A stretch of 64,000 bases of DNA from Streptomyces sp. ISL-1 (GCF_018614585.1 NZ_JAGGOI010000009.1:27324-91323); one strand, 5' to 3'; positions 16,599 to 25,065 are shown, numbered from the stretch's first letter. Numbers and translations are program-made. Notes: a model not told the origin generated them from the letters alone.

Positions 16599-17534
16599 AT
16601 GACGACAGAGACCGAACGCGACGTGCAGCTGCTCCGCGACGCACTCGGCCCCCTGCGGGACCGGGAGCAGGTCGCCCAGCGCCTCCTGGAGTCCTCCGCC
16701 AAGCACTCCTTCGACCCCGACAAGGAGCTCGACTGGGACTCCCCGGTCGAGGAGGGCAAGTGGTTCTGGCCGCCGGAGCTGCTCTCGCTCTACGACACCC
16801 CGCTGTGGCACAGGATGTCCGAGGAACAGCGGCACGAACTGGCCAGGCACGAGGCCGCGTCGCTCGCCTCCTTGGGCATCTGGTTCGAGATCATCCTGAT
16901 GCAGCTGCTGGTCAGGCACATCTACGACAAGCCCGTGACCAGCAGCCATGTGCGCTACGCGCTCACCGAGATCGCGGACGAGTGCCGGCACTCGATGATG
17001 TTCGCCCGGCTGATCGAGAAGGGCGGGGCGCCCGCGTATCCCGTGCCGCGGCTCTACCACAATCTGGGGCGCGTGCTGAAGACCATCTCGACCACGCCCG
17101 GTTCGTTCGCCGCGACGCTGCTCGGCGAGGAGATCCTCGACTGGATGCAGCGCCTCACCTTCCCGGACGAGCGCGTCCAGACCCTGGTGCGCGGCGTCAC
17201 CCGTATCCATGTGGTGGAGGAGGCACGCCATGTGCGGTACGCCCGCGAGGAGTTGCGCCGGCAGATGGTGACGGCGCCGCGCTGGGAGCAGGAATTCACG
17301 CGCCTGAGCTGCGGGGAGGCGGCGCGGGTCTTCTCGGTCTGCTTCGTGAATCCGCAGGTGTACACGGACGTCGGCCTCGACCGGCGCGAGGCGGTCGCCC
17401 AGGTGAAGGCGAGCGGCCACCGCCGCGAGGTGATGCAGTCGGGCGCGAAGCGGCTGACGGACTTCCTCGACGACATCGGCGTCCTGCGCGGTCCGGGCCG
17501 CAGGCTCTGGAAGAGCTCCGGTCTCCTCGCGTAA
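16599..17534 (+). CDS. AurF-type diiron oxygenase
   Basis: The 311-residue protein has the paired metal-binding motifs of the p-aminobenzoate N-oxygenase group: EIADECRHSMMFARL near 124-138 and VVEEARHVRYAREEL near 205-219. Each supplies Glu and His ligands to a diiron site. Relatives oxidise aromatic amines or fatty compounds with O2; no substrate can be assigned here. It is transcribed away from the R2-like protein at 15311-16432 and ends 29 bases before a TetR gene on the same strand, so the three probably form a small regulated oxidative module. The ATG at 16599 has a GAGGTG box ten bases before it. Confidence 0.82.
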   Translation: MTTETERDVQLLRDALGPLRDREQVAQRLLESSAKHSFDPDKELDWDSPVEEGKWFWPPELLSLYDTPLWHRMSEEQRHELARHEAASLASLGIWFEIILMQLLVRHIYDKPVTSSHVRYALTEIADECRHSMMFARLIEKGGAPAYPVPRLYHNLGRVLKTISTTPGSFAATLLGEEILDWMQRLTFPDERVQTLVRGVTRIHVVEEARHVRYAREELRRQMVTAPRWEQEFTRLSCGEAARVFSVCFVNPQVYTDVGLDRREAVAQVKASGHRREVMQSGAKRLTDFLDDIGVLRGPGRRLWKSSGLLA

Positions 17535-17563
17535 TCCGACAACGGTGCGGTTACGCTGCGAGC

Positions 17564-18292
17564 ATGACCAGTCCCGCTCCAGCGACCCGTGCCTACCGAC
17601 GGCTCAGCGTCGAGGAGCGCCGCAGGCAGCTCCTCGCCGCCGCGCTCACGCTCTTCGCGCACCGGCCGCCGGACGAGGTCTCCCTCGACGATGTGGCCGA
17701 GGCGGCCGGGGTCTCCCGGCCCCTCGTCTACCGCTATTTCCCCGGGGGCAAGCAGCAGTTGTACGAGACCGCCCTGCGCTCCGCCGCCGACCAGCTGGAA
17801 CTGTGCTTCACCGAGCCGCCGGCGGGACCGCCCACCGAGCGGGTCTCCCGGGTCCTCGACCGCTATCTCGTCTTCGTCGACGAGCACGACGCCGGGTTCA
17901 GCGCTCTGCTGCGCGGCGGCAGCGTCGCCGAGACCTCCCGTACGACGGCGATCGTCGACGAGGTGCGGCGGGCCGCGGCCGAGCAGATCCTCGTCCACAT
18001 CGGCGTGGCCCGGCCGGGACCGCGGCTGCGGATGATGGTGCGCACCTGGATCGCGGCCGTCGAGGCGGCCTCGCTGATCTGGCTGGACGAGGAGAAGCAG
18101 CCGCCGGCGGACGAGCTGCGGGACTGGCTGGTCGACCATCTGATCGCGCTGCTCGCGGCGACGGCCGCGACGGACGAGGAGACGGCGGAGGCGGTCAGGG
18201 AACTGGTGGCGCTGGAGAAGCCGTCCGGGCCGATGGGAGTGCTGGCGCGGCGGGTGGGGCCGGTGGTGGGGGACGCGGGGGGTTTGCTGTAG
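17564..18292 (+). CDS. TetR-family transcriptional regulator
   Basis: The 242-residue protein has an N-terminal helix-turn-helix (about 20-65: RRRQLLAAALTLFAH, then SLDDVAEAAGVSRPLVYRYF) and a helical ligand domain, as in TetR repressors. It follows the AurF-like oxygenase and probably controls the divergent diiron pair, although no convincing operator palindrome was found between those genes. After the stop comes a Streptomyces-type intergenic repeat that may terminate transcription. Confidence 0.9.
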   Translation: MTSPAPATRAYRRLSVEERRRQLLAAALTLFAHRPPDEVSLDDVAEAAGVSRPLVYRYFPGGKQQLYETALRSAADQLELCFTEPPAGPPTERVSRVLDRYLVFVDEHDAGFSALLRGGSVAETSRTTAIVDEVRRAAAEQILVHIGVARPGPRLRMMVRTWIAAVEAASLIWLDEEKQPPADELRDWLVDHLIALLAATAATDEETAEAVRELVALEKPSGPMGVLARRVGPVVGDAGGLL

Positions 18293-18632
18293 CGGGCGTC
18301 GGGCCGGGGGTTGCGCCTGCGGCGGCCCTGGTCCCCGACCCGCCCTCCCCCTACGGCCTGGCGGCTGTGGGAGGTACCCCATCCCGTAACCGGGGCTCCG
18401 CCCCGGACCCCTGTACGCCCTTCGGGCGTTGTCCTCAGTCTCCCCCAGACTTCGTCCCGGGGGAGCCCCAACGGGCTTGAGTTTCCGCCCATCCGGCGGA
18501 AACTCAAGCCCCACCGGCGAGACTTCCAAGCCCCGCCGGCGTTTGAGGCGTGGGGGTCCCCCCACGCCCGCCAGGGCGGCGTAGGGGGAGGGGCTGGGGC
18601 GGAGCCCCAGCGGGGAGCCCACGGCCCCCCGC
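18293..18632. repeat. Streptomyces-type intergenic repeat, copy A
   Basis: From about 18384 to 18615 the gap holds a composite repeat nearly identical over its first 130 bases to the one at 23753. It carries GGGGCTCCGCCCC, then TGTACGCCCTTCGGGCGT, then a perfect 14-bp stem CTTGAGTTTCCGCC / GGCGGAAACTCAAG (18476-18489 and 18495-18508), and finally GCCCCGCCGGCGTTTGAGGC. Such folded elements recur between streptomycete genes. It sits between convergent genes (TetR gene and enolase-superfamily gene) and can serve both as a terminator. Confidence 0.8.
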
Positions 18633-19709
18633 CTACAGGTCGTGGCCCAGGCCCGGCCCCACCGGCACGTCCACCCACCCCGTCTCCGCCGTCGACGCGA
18701 ACGCCGTCGGAGCCAGCGGTTCCGTATGGACCAGCAGCGGGCCCACCAGGTCCGCCGGGACCGTCGCATGCGCAAGCGCGGCGGTCAGATGGGCCGCGGC
18801 CAGGGTCGCGACGCCCAGTTCCGGCATCGTGCCGATCTTCACGGCGAGGCCCGCGGACTCGGCGACCGCGGCGATCTGTCTCGCCCGGTACAGCCCGCCC
18901 ACCTTGAGGATCTTGATGTTGAGGACATCGGCCGCCCCCCGGCGGACGATCTCCAGAGCGTCGTGCAGCGAGTGCAGGCTCTCGTCGGCCATGACGCGCA
19001 CGCCGCCGCGGCTGCGCAGCGCGGCCATGCCGGTCAAGTCCCAGCGGGGCAGCGGCTGTTCGACCAGGTCCAGCCCGGCGTCGGCGAGCCGGCCGACGGT
19101 GCGGGCCGCGCTGCCGGGGTCGTAGCCCTCGTTCGCGTCGAGGCTCAGCTCCACGGAGTCCGGCACGACACCGCGCACCGAGCCGACCAGCCGCACATCC
19201 AGGTCCGGGTCCTCGCCGCCCTTCACCTTGATGTGGGTGAAGCCGCGCGCCGCGTACACCGCCGCCTCCTCGACCATCTCCTCGACCGTCCCGAGACCGA
19301 CCACCCAGGTGGTGGGGACGCGCGGGCGGACACAGCCGCCGAGCAGCAGATGCACGGGCCAGCCCGCCGCCCGCGCCGCGACATCGTGCAGCGCGATGTC
19401 CAGCGCCGCCTTGGCCAGCTGCTGGCCTCGGATGGCGGCGTCCATGGCGGCGTGCGCTCCCGCCAGGTCGCGGGCGTCGCGGCCGATCAGCGCGGGCGCC
19501 GCGTGTTCGGTGAGCGCCGCCTCGAGTCCGGCGAGGGTCTCGCCGGTGTACGCGGTCATCGGGGATGCCTCGCCGAAGCCGGAGTCGCCGTCCGCCGTGC
19601 GTACTTCGACGACCAGGCTGATCAGTTCGGGGCTGGTTCCGCTGCTGATGACGAAGGGACGCCGGTAGGGGGCCCTGACAACGCGGGTGTGGACCGAGGC
19701 GATCTTCAA
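18633..19709 (-). CDS. Enolase-superfamily enzyme, muconate-cycloisomerase / dipeptide-epimerase group
   Basis: The 358-residue protein has the capping domain with GFGEASPMTAYTGET and a TIM barrel with the acid-base and metal residues of the MLE subgroup: KVK at 161-163, Asp191 and Asn193 in DANEGYD, Glu217 in EQPL, Asp242-Glu243 in ADES and Lys266 in NIKILK. The GEA...TGET capping loop is characteristic of dipeptide epimerases. Members abstract the proton next to a carboxylate, giving epimerisation or cycloisomerisation; the true substrate is unknown. The start is TTG at 19709 with AAGGAG six bases before it. An 18-bp operator of the local regulon lies 17 bases upstream, and the regulator gene precedes it on the same strand. 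Confidence 0.85.
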   Translation of the reverse strand: MKIASVHTRVVRAPYRRPFVISSGTSPELISLVVEVRTADGDSGFGEASPMTAYTGETLAGLEAALTEHAAPALIGRDARDLAGAHAAMDAAIRGQQLAKAALDIALHDVAARAAGWPVHLLLGGCVRPRVPTTWVVGLGTVEEMVEEAAVYAARGFTHIKVKGGEDPDLDVRLVGSVRGVVPDSVELSLDANEGYDPGSAARTVGRLADAGLDLVEQPLPRWDLTGMAALRSRGGVRVMADESLHSLHDALEIVRRGAADVLNIKILKVGGLYRARQIAAVAESAGLAVKIGTMPELGVATLAAAHLTAALAHATVPADLVGPLLVHTEPLAPTAFASTAETGWVDVPVGPGLGHDL

Positions 19710-19725
19710 GCACGGCTCCTTCGAG

Positions 19726-19743
19726 TTACGGCCCGGACCGTAA
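19726..19743. promoter_or_regulatory. Regulon operator O1 (TTACGGCCCGGACCGTAA)
   Basis: This 18-bp inverted repeat has a single mismatched pair. It lies in the 42-bp gap between the regulator gene and the enolase-superfamily gene, just before the latter's ribosome binding site. The identical 18-mer occurs at 25069-25086, and related sites are at 21067, 31791 and 34014. Its place suggests control of the enolase-superfamily gene separately from the regulator. Confidence 0.75.
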
Positions 19744-19751
19744 GGTCGGGC

Positions 19752-20990
19752 TTAGAGGCGTACGCGGTAGACGATCGGCGGGCGGCCGGTCCGGCCCAGC
19801 TGCCGGCTGCCCGTCGGTACCGCCACCCCCGCCCGCTCCAGGCGCTTGAGGATGCGGCGGGCCGTGCGCTGCTGGACCGCGAGGTACTCGGCCACGCGGT
19901 GCGCGGTGATGCCCTCGTCCTGCTCCTGAGCGGCCAGTTCACGCAGCCGGTCCAGCGTCCTGGGGTTCAGGCCGACGCGGCGGGCGAGCGTGACCGTGCT
20001 CTCCGGCCCGGCCGCCGCCGCGGACAGCGAGGGCGCGGAGCGGTCCGCGTCGATCACGATGTCGACGTCGTCGGTCATCGAGACGACGCCGGCCACCGGG
20101 CCCACCGAGCGGGCCCGGTTGACCGCACGCCTGGCCAGCGCCTCGGCCTCCGCGGCGGTGCGCCCCAGACCGAAGCCCACATGAGCGGTGCCGTGCCGGG
20201 CCGCGAGGTCGTCGAGGAAGGGGAGGCGGGTGAACTGCTCGCTCACCTTCTCCAGGACGCCCCGGGTCGTGACGACCAGCCGCTGCCCGTCCGCCAGATC
20301 GGCGAGGCTGCCGCCCAGCACTCGCAGATCCGCGGCCAGTTCACGGTCGTCCGCCGGAAGATCGATGATGCCGAGGGCGACCTGGGCGTCGCCGCTGTGC
20401 TGTCCCGCGGTCGCGAGCACAAGGGCCTGGAGCGTGGAACGTATGGAGTGCCGGGACGGCGCCAGACGTACGGCGTGCATCTCGTGGTCCAGAAGATGAA
20501 AGGCAGAGCCGAGGCAGGTGAGGGCGACCCGGGTCTGCTTCCTGTCCCGCGCGGCCAGATGGAACTCCGCGAGACCCTGCGAGGTCAGCCCGGGCCGGTA
20601 GGGCAGTACATGCACATGGTCGGTGGGCAGCTTGGCCTCGGTGAGCGTCTCCATCACCTCGCTGCGGCGCAGCGTGTCGATGGAGATACGGGAGACGTCG
20701 TGGCCGAGGCGGAGCAGTTCGACCAGGGCGCGCAGCAGGGTCGCGCCGCTGTAGGGCACATACATCGCGGGCCGGTCGACGATTCCGGCGGCGGTGGCCA
20801 GCGTGTGCGGCACGACGCCGGTGAAGAGCAGCGCGTCAACCTCGGCCTGCGCGCTGCCGACCACGTCGAGGGTCTCGTCCTCGTGCCGGTACGGGAGGGG
20901 CACCAGCCGGTCCGCCCCGGCCGAGCCGCCGACCGCGACCACCTTGTGCACGAGGTCCTCGGGACCGATGACGCCGACCGTGAGAGCCAT
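19752..20990 (-). CDS. Cluster regulator with C-terminal winged helix
   Basis: The 412-residue protein has a DNA-binding domain at its C-terminus (about 330-405): TLARRVGLNPRTLDRLREL, then ITAHRVAEYLAVQQRTARRILKRLERAGV and a wing GRTGRPPIVYRV. The region near 250-285 (GTAHVGFGLGRTAAEAEALARRAV) resembles the nucleotide-cyclase-like core of GTP-cyclohydrolase-III or GGDEF domains. The first 200 residues are alpha/beta and may bind a small ligand. No phosphotransfer or TetR/LacI/GntR layout is present. It is divergent from the DegT gene at 21115 across a gap holding operator O2 and is the only regulator among the five operator sites, so it is the best candidate to bind them. Confidence 0.72.
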   Translation of the reverse strand: MALTVGVIGPEDLVHKVVAVGGSAGADRLVPLPYRHEDETLDVVGSAQAEVDALLFTGVVPHTLATAAGIVDRPAMYVPYSGATLLRALVELLRLGHDVSRISIDTLRRSEVMETLTEAKLPTDHVHVLPYRPGLTSQGLAEFHLAARDRKQTRVALTCLGSAFHLLDHEMHAVRLAPSRHSIRSTLQALVLATAGQHSGDAQVALGIIDLPADDRELAADLRVLGGSLADLADGQRLVVTTRGVLEKVSEQFTRLPFLDDLAARHGTAHVGFGLGRTAAEAEALARRAVNRARSVGPVAGVVSMTDDVDIVIDADRSAPSLSAAAAGPESTVTLARRVGLNPRTLDRLRELAAQEQDEGITAHRVAEYLAVQQRTARRILKRLERAGVAVPTGSRQLGRTGRPPIVYRVRL

Positions 20991-21040
20991 CGGCCGGTCT
21001 CCGTTCTTCTGGAGTGGTTCTGAGGTACTTCTGGACGGGG

Positions 21041-21069
21041 TTGACGCCCGCCAACCGCGGCTTTAATTT
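21041..21069 (+). promoter_or_regulatory. Promoter of the first DegT/amidohydrolase cassette
   Basis: TTGACG (21041-21046) and TAATTT (21064-21069) are spaced by exactly 17 bases, a good vegetative-type promoter reading toward the DegT gene. The -10 box overlaps the start of operator O2. Confidence 0.65.
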
Positions 21070-21084
21070 CGGCCCAGGCCATAA
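21067..21084. promoter_or_regulatory. Regulon operator O2 (TTTCGGCCCAGGCCATAA)
   Basis: The 18-bp inverted repeat (TTTCGGCC / GGCCATAA with a CA centre) covers the end of the -10 box and the expected transcription start of the DegT gene. It is also upstream of the divergent regulator gene. This position would allow a bound repressor to block the cassette and perhaps to autoregulate. Confidence 0.72.
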
Positions 21085-21114
21085 CCGCATGCTTGCGGAG
21101 AGGATAGTGCCCCG

Positions 21115-22251
21115 ATGCCCGAACGGGAAATGCCGCTGCCAGGAGTTCTGGGCCCGCGCGGCCGCACCATCGGCGAGGAGGAACGGGCCGCGGTGCTGCG
21201 CGTCCTGGACTCCGCGGTGCTGTGCAGCGCATTCGGCAGTGAAGCACGTTCCCTCGAGGCCGAGATGACAGAGTTGTACTCCCGCGGGGAAGCAATCGCC
21301 TGCAGTTCGGGTACGGCCGCGCTGCATCTGGCGGTCGCGGCGGCCGGTGTCGGACCGGGCGACGAGGTGATCACCACGCCGCTCACGGACTTCGGCACGG
21401 TGGCTCCGGTCGTCGCCCAGGGCGGCCGGGCAGTGTTCGCCGACGTACGCCCCGAGGACGGGAACATCGACCCCGGCGCCGTCGAGGCGGCTCTCACCCC
21501 GCGCACCAAGGCCGTCATCGCCGTTCATCTCTTCGGCGCCGCCGCCGGCATCGACGCGCTGCGCGCCATCTGCGACCGGCACGGCCTTGTGCTCATCGAG
21601 GACTGCGCGCAGGCCTGGCTCGGCGAGGACAGCGCCGGCCGGCTGCTCGGCACGGTCGGGGACATCGCCTGCTTCAGCCTTCAGCAGTACAAGCACATCA
21701 CCGCGGGCGACGGCGGCCTCGCGCTCACCGACGACCCCGGACTCGCCCGCCATATGCGGCTGTTCATGGACAAGGGGTGGGACCGCGCGGAGGGCCGGAT
21801 CCACCGAGAGATGGGCCTCAACTACCGGATGACCGAGCTCACCGCGGCGGTGGCCCGCGCCCAGCTCATCAAGGTGGCCGACGTCGTACGCGTGCGAAGG
21901 GAGCGGGCCGGGCAACTCGTCGCCGCGCTCGCCGGGCTCGAGCGGGTCACCGTGCCCGAACCGCTGCCCGGCCACGCGTGGTGGCTCTTCCCGCTGCTCG
22001 TCGAGGACAACTCCCGCTGGGCGAAGGACCTTCAGGCCGAGGGCGTCCCCACCATGCCGGGCTATCTCGAACGTCCGCTGTACGCCAATCCCGCCCTGCC
22101 GGGATACCCGCCGGGGCTCTGTCCGCGGGCTGAGCGGCTGATCGACCGGACGCTCCTCGCCCTCCCCTGGAACGAGGGCTACACCGAGGCGGACGTCGAG
22201 CACATCGCCCGCGCGATCCGCACCGTCCACGACCGGGCCTACGCACGGTGA
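21115..22251 (+). CDS. DegT/DnrJ/EryC1/StrS-family PLP enzyme (cassette 1)
   Basis: The 378-residue protein is a full-length fold-type I PLP enzyme. It shows CSSGTAALHLAV for phosphate binding, EDCAQAWLG with the ring-stacking Asp, and CFSLQQYKHITAGDGG with the Schiff-base Lys193. The family mostly aminates keto-sugars, but some members work on other carbonyl substrates. Here it heads an operon with two amidohydrolase-fold genes, a four-base overlap linking it to the first. A second, divergent DegT gene stands in the mirror cassette at 26092. No sugar-nucleotide biosynthesis genes are near, so the role may be catabolic deamination. Confidence 0.87.
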   Translation: MPEREMPLPGVLGPRGRTIGEEERAAVLRVLDSAVLCSAFGSEARSLEAEMTELYSRGEAIACSSGTAALHLAVAAAGVGPGDEVITTPLTDFGTVAPVVAQGGRAVFADVRPEDGNIDPGAVEAALTPRTKAVIAVHLFGAAAGIDALRAICDRHGLVLIEDCAQAWLGEDSAGRLLGTVGDIACFSLQQYKHITAGDGGLALTDDPGLARHMRLFMDKGWDRAEGRIHREMGLNYRMTELTAAVARAQLIKVADVVRVRRERAGQLVAALAGLERVTVPEPLPGHAWWLFPLLVEDNSRWAKDLQAEGVPTMPGYLERPLYANPALPGYPPGLCPRAERLIDRTLLALPWNEGYTEADVEHIARAIRTVHDRAYAR

Positions 22252-23000
22252 CCGCGGTGACCACCTACGACTGGCTGCGGACCGCGCCGGAGGAGTTCAT
22301 CGGCTGGGACGTCGACGTGCTGTACGGCCCATGGCCCAGGCACCACGCCGACATCGGACTCGCCGGGGTCAGGGCGCGCCTCGCCCGCTCCCCCGTCTCC
22401 AGGGCGCTGGCCATGTCGACGCGGGGAGCGCTCTTCGACGACGCCGCGGGCAACATCCGTACGGTCAAGGACCTCGCCGACTGCCCCGAACTGCTGCCGG
22501 TCGGCACCGTGGATCTGCGGGACGCGCTCGCCGCCGAGGAGCGCCTTGACGCCCTGGACGCGGAAGGGGTGCGCTTCCTGCGGCTGTTCACCGAGCAGCA
22601 GGACGTGGAACCGGACTTCCCCGGCTACCGGCATGTGATCGGGCAGGCCGTCAGCCGCGGTCTGGTCCTCCTGCACGACGGGGACCCGCGCCACTACGGG
22701 CCGGCGCTGGCGGGCCGCGGCGCGGATGTCGTCTTCCTCGACGTGCACTCGTATGTGCTGGCCGACTTCCTGCTGCTCGCCAGGAGCGAACCGGGTTTCC
22801 GGGCCACCACCCGGCTGCTCTCCGCCCCCGACGCGATCGAGCGGGTCGTCGAGACGGCCGGCGCGCGCCATCTGGTCTTCGGCTCGCGCACCCCCTTCAT
22901 GGACATCTCCCCGCAGACGCTGCGGCTGCGCTACGCGGGCATCGGGGAGGCCGAGCGCGCGGCGATCGCGGGCGGGAACGTCGAGGAGCTGCTGGGCTGA
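22248..23000 (+). CDS. Amidohydrolase-fold protein lacking metal ligands (cassette 1)
   Basis: The GTG start overlaps the DegT stop. The 250-residue protein follows the amidohydrolase-2 (COG2159-type) barrel, but the N-terminal HxH motif is absent (the first strand reads EFIGWDVDVLYGPWP) and the closing metal Asp is replaced (LVFGSRTPFMDISP instead of FGSD). It is therefore probably not a metal-dependent hydrolase. It abuts by one base a canonical amidohydrolase gene (23000), and the same degenerate/intact pairing occurs in cassette 2. A regulatory or structural subunit of a hetero-oligomer is my inference. Confidence 0.72.
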   Translation: MTAVTTYDWLRTAPEEFIGWDVDVLYGPWPRHHADIGLAGVRARLARSPVSRALAMSTRGALFDDAAGNIRTVKDLADCPELLPVGTVDLRDALAAEERLDALDAEGVRFLRLFTEQQDVEPDFPGYRHVIGQAVSRGLVLLHDGDPRHYGPALAGRGADVVFLDVHSYVLADFLLLARSEPGFRATTRLLSAPDAIERVVETAGARHLVFGSRTPFMDISPQTLRLRYAGIGEAERAAIAGGNVEELLG

Positions 23001-23758
23001 TGCCGATCATCGATGTGCATGCGCATGTGGGCCCGTGGCCGTTCCACATGGACACGGGCGACGCGGCGTTCAACATCAGCCTGATGGACAAGTACGGCAT
23101 CGATCTGCAGCTGGTGTCGGCCGCCGAGGCGGTGGTGTACGACGCCTTGGCGGGCAACGCCGCGCTGCGCGAGGTGCTGGCCGTGCATCCGCGGCTGCTC
23201 GGCTACGCCGTGGTGAACCCGAACCGCATCGAGGAGAGCGCGGAGGATCTGCGGCGCTGTCTGGACACCGGCCGGTTCGTCGGCGCGAAGATCCACACCC
23301 ACTATCCGGGCCGGCACATCGGCACCCGGGAGATGGCCGAGGCCTTCGACCTGCTCGACGAGGCGGGGGTGCCGCTGCTGCTGCACACCTGGGGCCCCGA
23401 GGTGGCGCTGCTGCCCGAACTGCTGGAGAGCCGGCCGCGGCTGCGGATCATCATGGGCCACGCGGGCGGCGACGCCTGGCGCGAGGCGGCGCACGCGGCG
23501 GCGGCGTGCGACCGGCTCTACCTCGAACACTGCCGCACGGTCACGGACGCGGGCCGGATCGACTACGCGCGCGCGTCGGGGGTCCCGGTGGAGCGGCTGC
23601 TGTTCGGTACGGACGCGACGCTGATCGATCCGTCGGTGTCGCTGGGGGTGATCCGGGATGCGGGCTTTACGTCCGAGGAGCTGGAGAGGGTGCTGTGGCG
23701 CAACGCGGTGGGGCTGTTCGGCCTGGAGGGGGTCCTTTCCCCGACCCGCTTCCCGTAA
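23000..23758 (+). CDS. Amidohydrolase-2 family metal hydrolase (cassette 1)
   Basis: The 252-residue protein keeps the catalytic metal site: His7-x-His9 in IIDVHAHVG, LLLHTWGPE, IIMGHAGGD and the closing Asp in LLFGTDATL. The family hydrolyses lactones or amides or decarboxylates ring acids using Zn or Mn. The start shares one base with the stop of the degenerate amidohydrolase upstream (TGATG). The last codons and stop lie inside intergenic repeat copy B, so the repeat has become the gene's 3' end. Confidence 0.83.
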   Translation: MPIIDVHAHVGPWPFHMDTGDAAFNISLMDKYGIDLQLVSAAEAVVYDALAGNAALREVLAVHPRLLGYAVVNPNRIEESAEDLRRCLDTGRFVGAKIHTHYPGRHIGTREMAEAFDLLDEAGVPLLLHTWGPEVALLPELLESRPRLRIIMGHAGGDAWREAAHAAAACDRLYLEHCRTVTDAGRIDYARASGVPVERLLFGTDATLIDPSVSLGVIRDAGFTSEELERVLWRNAVGLFGLEGVLSPTRFP

Positions 23759-24062
23759 CCGGGGCTCCGCCCCGAACCCCTGTACGCCCTTCGGGCGTTG
23801 TCCTCAATCTCCCCCAGACTTCGTCCGGGGCGGAGCCCCAACGGGCTTGAGTTTCCGCCCGTCCGGCGGAAAGTCAAGCCTCGCCAGGGTTTGAGGCGCG
23901 GTCCCGGACGCGAAATCCAGCCCCGCCGGCGATTGAGGCACGGGGCCCGGGGCGGAGCCCCGAAAGCAAGCCGCGCCGGCGATTGAGGCGCGGGGCCCAC
24001 GCCCGCCAGGGCGTAGGGGGACGGTTCGGGGCCGAACCCCGGTCCAGGTGGCCCCGGCCGGG
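23753..24062. repeat. Streptomyces-type intergenic repeat, copy B
   Basis: The first 130 bases match copy A (18384) almost base for base, including the CTTGAGTTTCCGCC stem (23846-23859 with 23865-23878, one mismatch). Further on, the core GCCGGCGATTGAGGC occurs twice (about 23925-23939 and 23975-23989). The element starts inside the last codons of the amidohydrolase gene and fills the gap to the convergent DapA-like gene. It probably terminates both transcripts. Confidence 0.8.
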
Positions 24063-25022
24063 CTAGTCCGGCTCTTTCGCAAGCCCCTCCAGGCAGTCCA
24101 CCACCACCCGCCGCTCCCCCGCAGCCAACCCCGGCCCGTACGGGTCAAACGCCGCCGACTCCGGAAGCAGCCCCTCCCATACCGCCGCCCACAGCATCCG
24201 CTGCACATACCCCTCGATGGGCGCGAGGAACGTCGCCTCCGCGAACCGGTCCAGGCGACCCGACGCACGCACGAAAGCCCCGTGGTCGCCCGCCCGCCAC
24301 GCGTCCAGCACCGCGCTCGTCAGGCCCACCCGCGCCGCCGCGATGCCCACCAGCGCCGAGTCCGCGCCCCACATCAGGGACGGGCCGAACATCCGGTCCT
24401 CTCCGGTGACCACGAGCTTTCCGCTCTCCTCGGCCGCGCGGATCGCGTCCTGGCACGCCATCGCCCGGTCCAGGGTGGCGAGTTTGATCCCCGCTGCTGA
24501 CGGCAGGTTCAGCAGCCGGCGGATCAGCGACGGCGGATACGGATAGCCGCCCGCCTCCCCGTGCAGGAAGAAGCCGAGCACCGGCAGCCCGCTCTCCGCG
24601 GCCACGCTCTCGTGCAGCCGCAGGGCCTCGTCGTCGTCCCCGTCGAGCTGCGCGAGCGGATAGACCATGACCGCGTCCGCTCCGCCCTCCGCCGCCCGCA
24701 CGGCCATGGTGACCGTCGCGAACACGGCCTCCCGCAGGGTCGTGGGGCGGACCGATCGTGGCACCCCCACGCCTGCCACGATCGATCCTTCGACCGCCTC
24801 CCGCCAGATGCTCAGCACCTGCTGACGGTCGGGTTCGGAGAGATGAAGACCGCGACCCGTGTGGGCCCACACCGCGACGCCGCCGATGCGCTCGGCCGCG
24901 ATCCGCTGCGCGTATCCGCGCAGCGCGTCCAGGTCCACGACTCCCCGGGGATCCATGGGAGTGGCCACCGCGGGCAGTACGGCACCGCGCAGCCTGCGCA
25001 CCAGGTTCTCCGTCGCAGACAT
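24063..25022 (-). CDS. DapA/NanA-superfamily lyase-like protein
   Basis: The 319-residue TIM-barrel protein has the Schiff-base lysine (Lys180 in AAGIKLATLD) and the GVAVWAHTGRG and VYPLAQ segments of the dihydrodipicolinate synthase / N-acetylneuraminate lyase superfamily. This superfamily forms or cleaves 2-keto acids. The usual catalytic tyrosine segment LYNxPxRTG is replaced by FFLHGEAGG, so a Phe stands where the proton-relay Tyr is expected. Chemistry therefore probably differs from standard DapA. The gene is divergent from the luciferase-like gene, with operator O3 between them. Confidence 0.8.
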   Translation of the reverse strand: MSATENLVRRLRGAVLPAVATPMDPRGVVDLDALRGYAQRIAAERIGGVAVWAHTGRGLHLSEPDRQQVLSIWREAVEGSIVAGVGVPRSVRPTTLREAVFATVTMAVRAAEGGADAVMVYPLAQLDGDDDEALRLHESVAAESGLPVLGFFLHGEAGGYPYPPSLIRRLLNLPSAAGIKLATLDRAMACQDAIRAAEESGKLVVTGEDRMFGPSLMWGADSALVGIAAARVGLTSAVLDAWRAGDHGAFVRASGRLDRFAEATFLAPIEGYVQRMLWAAVWEGLLPESAAFDPYGPGLAAGERRVVVDCLEGLAKEPD

Positions 25023-25065
25023 GAGCGATCTCTCCCGTCTGTTGCGGTCGTTGTCGACACGCTAG

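Noticed and set aside
23753..24062. CRISPR-like array suggested by repeated GCCGGCGATTGAGGC units
   Set aside because: Only two copies, no regular spacers and no cas genes; it is a folded intergenic repeat.
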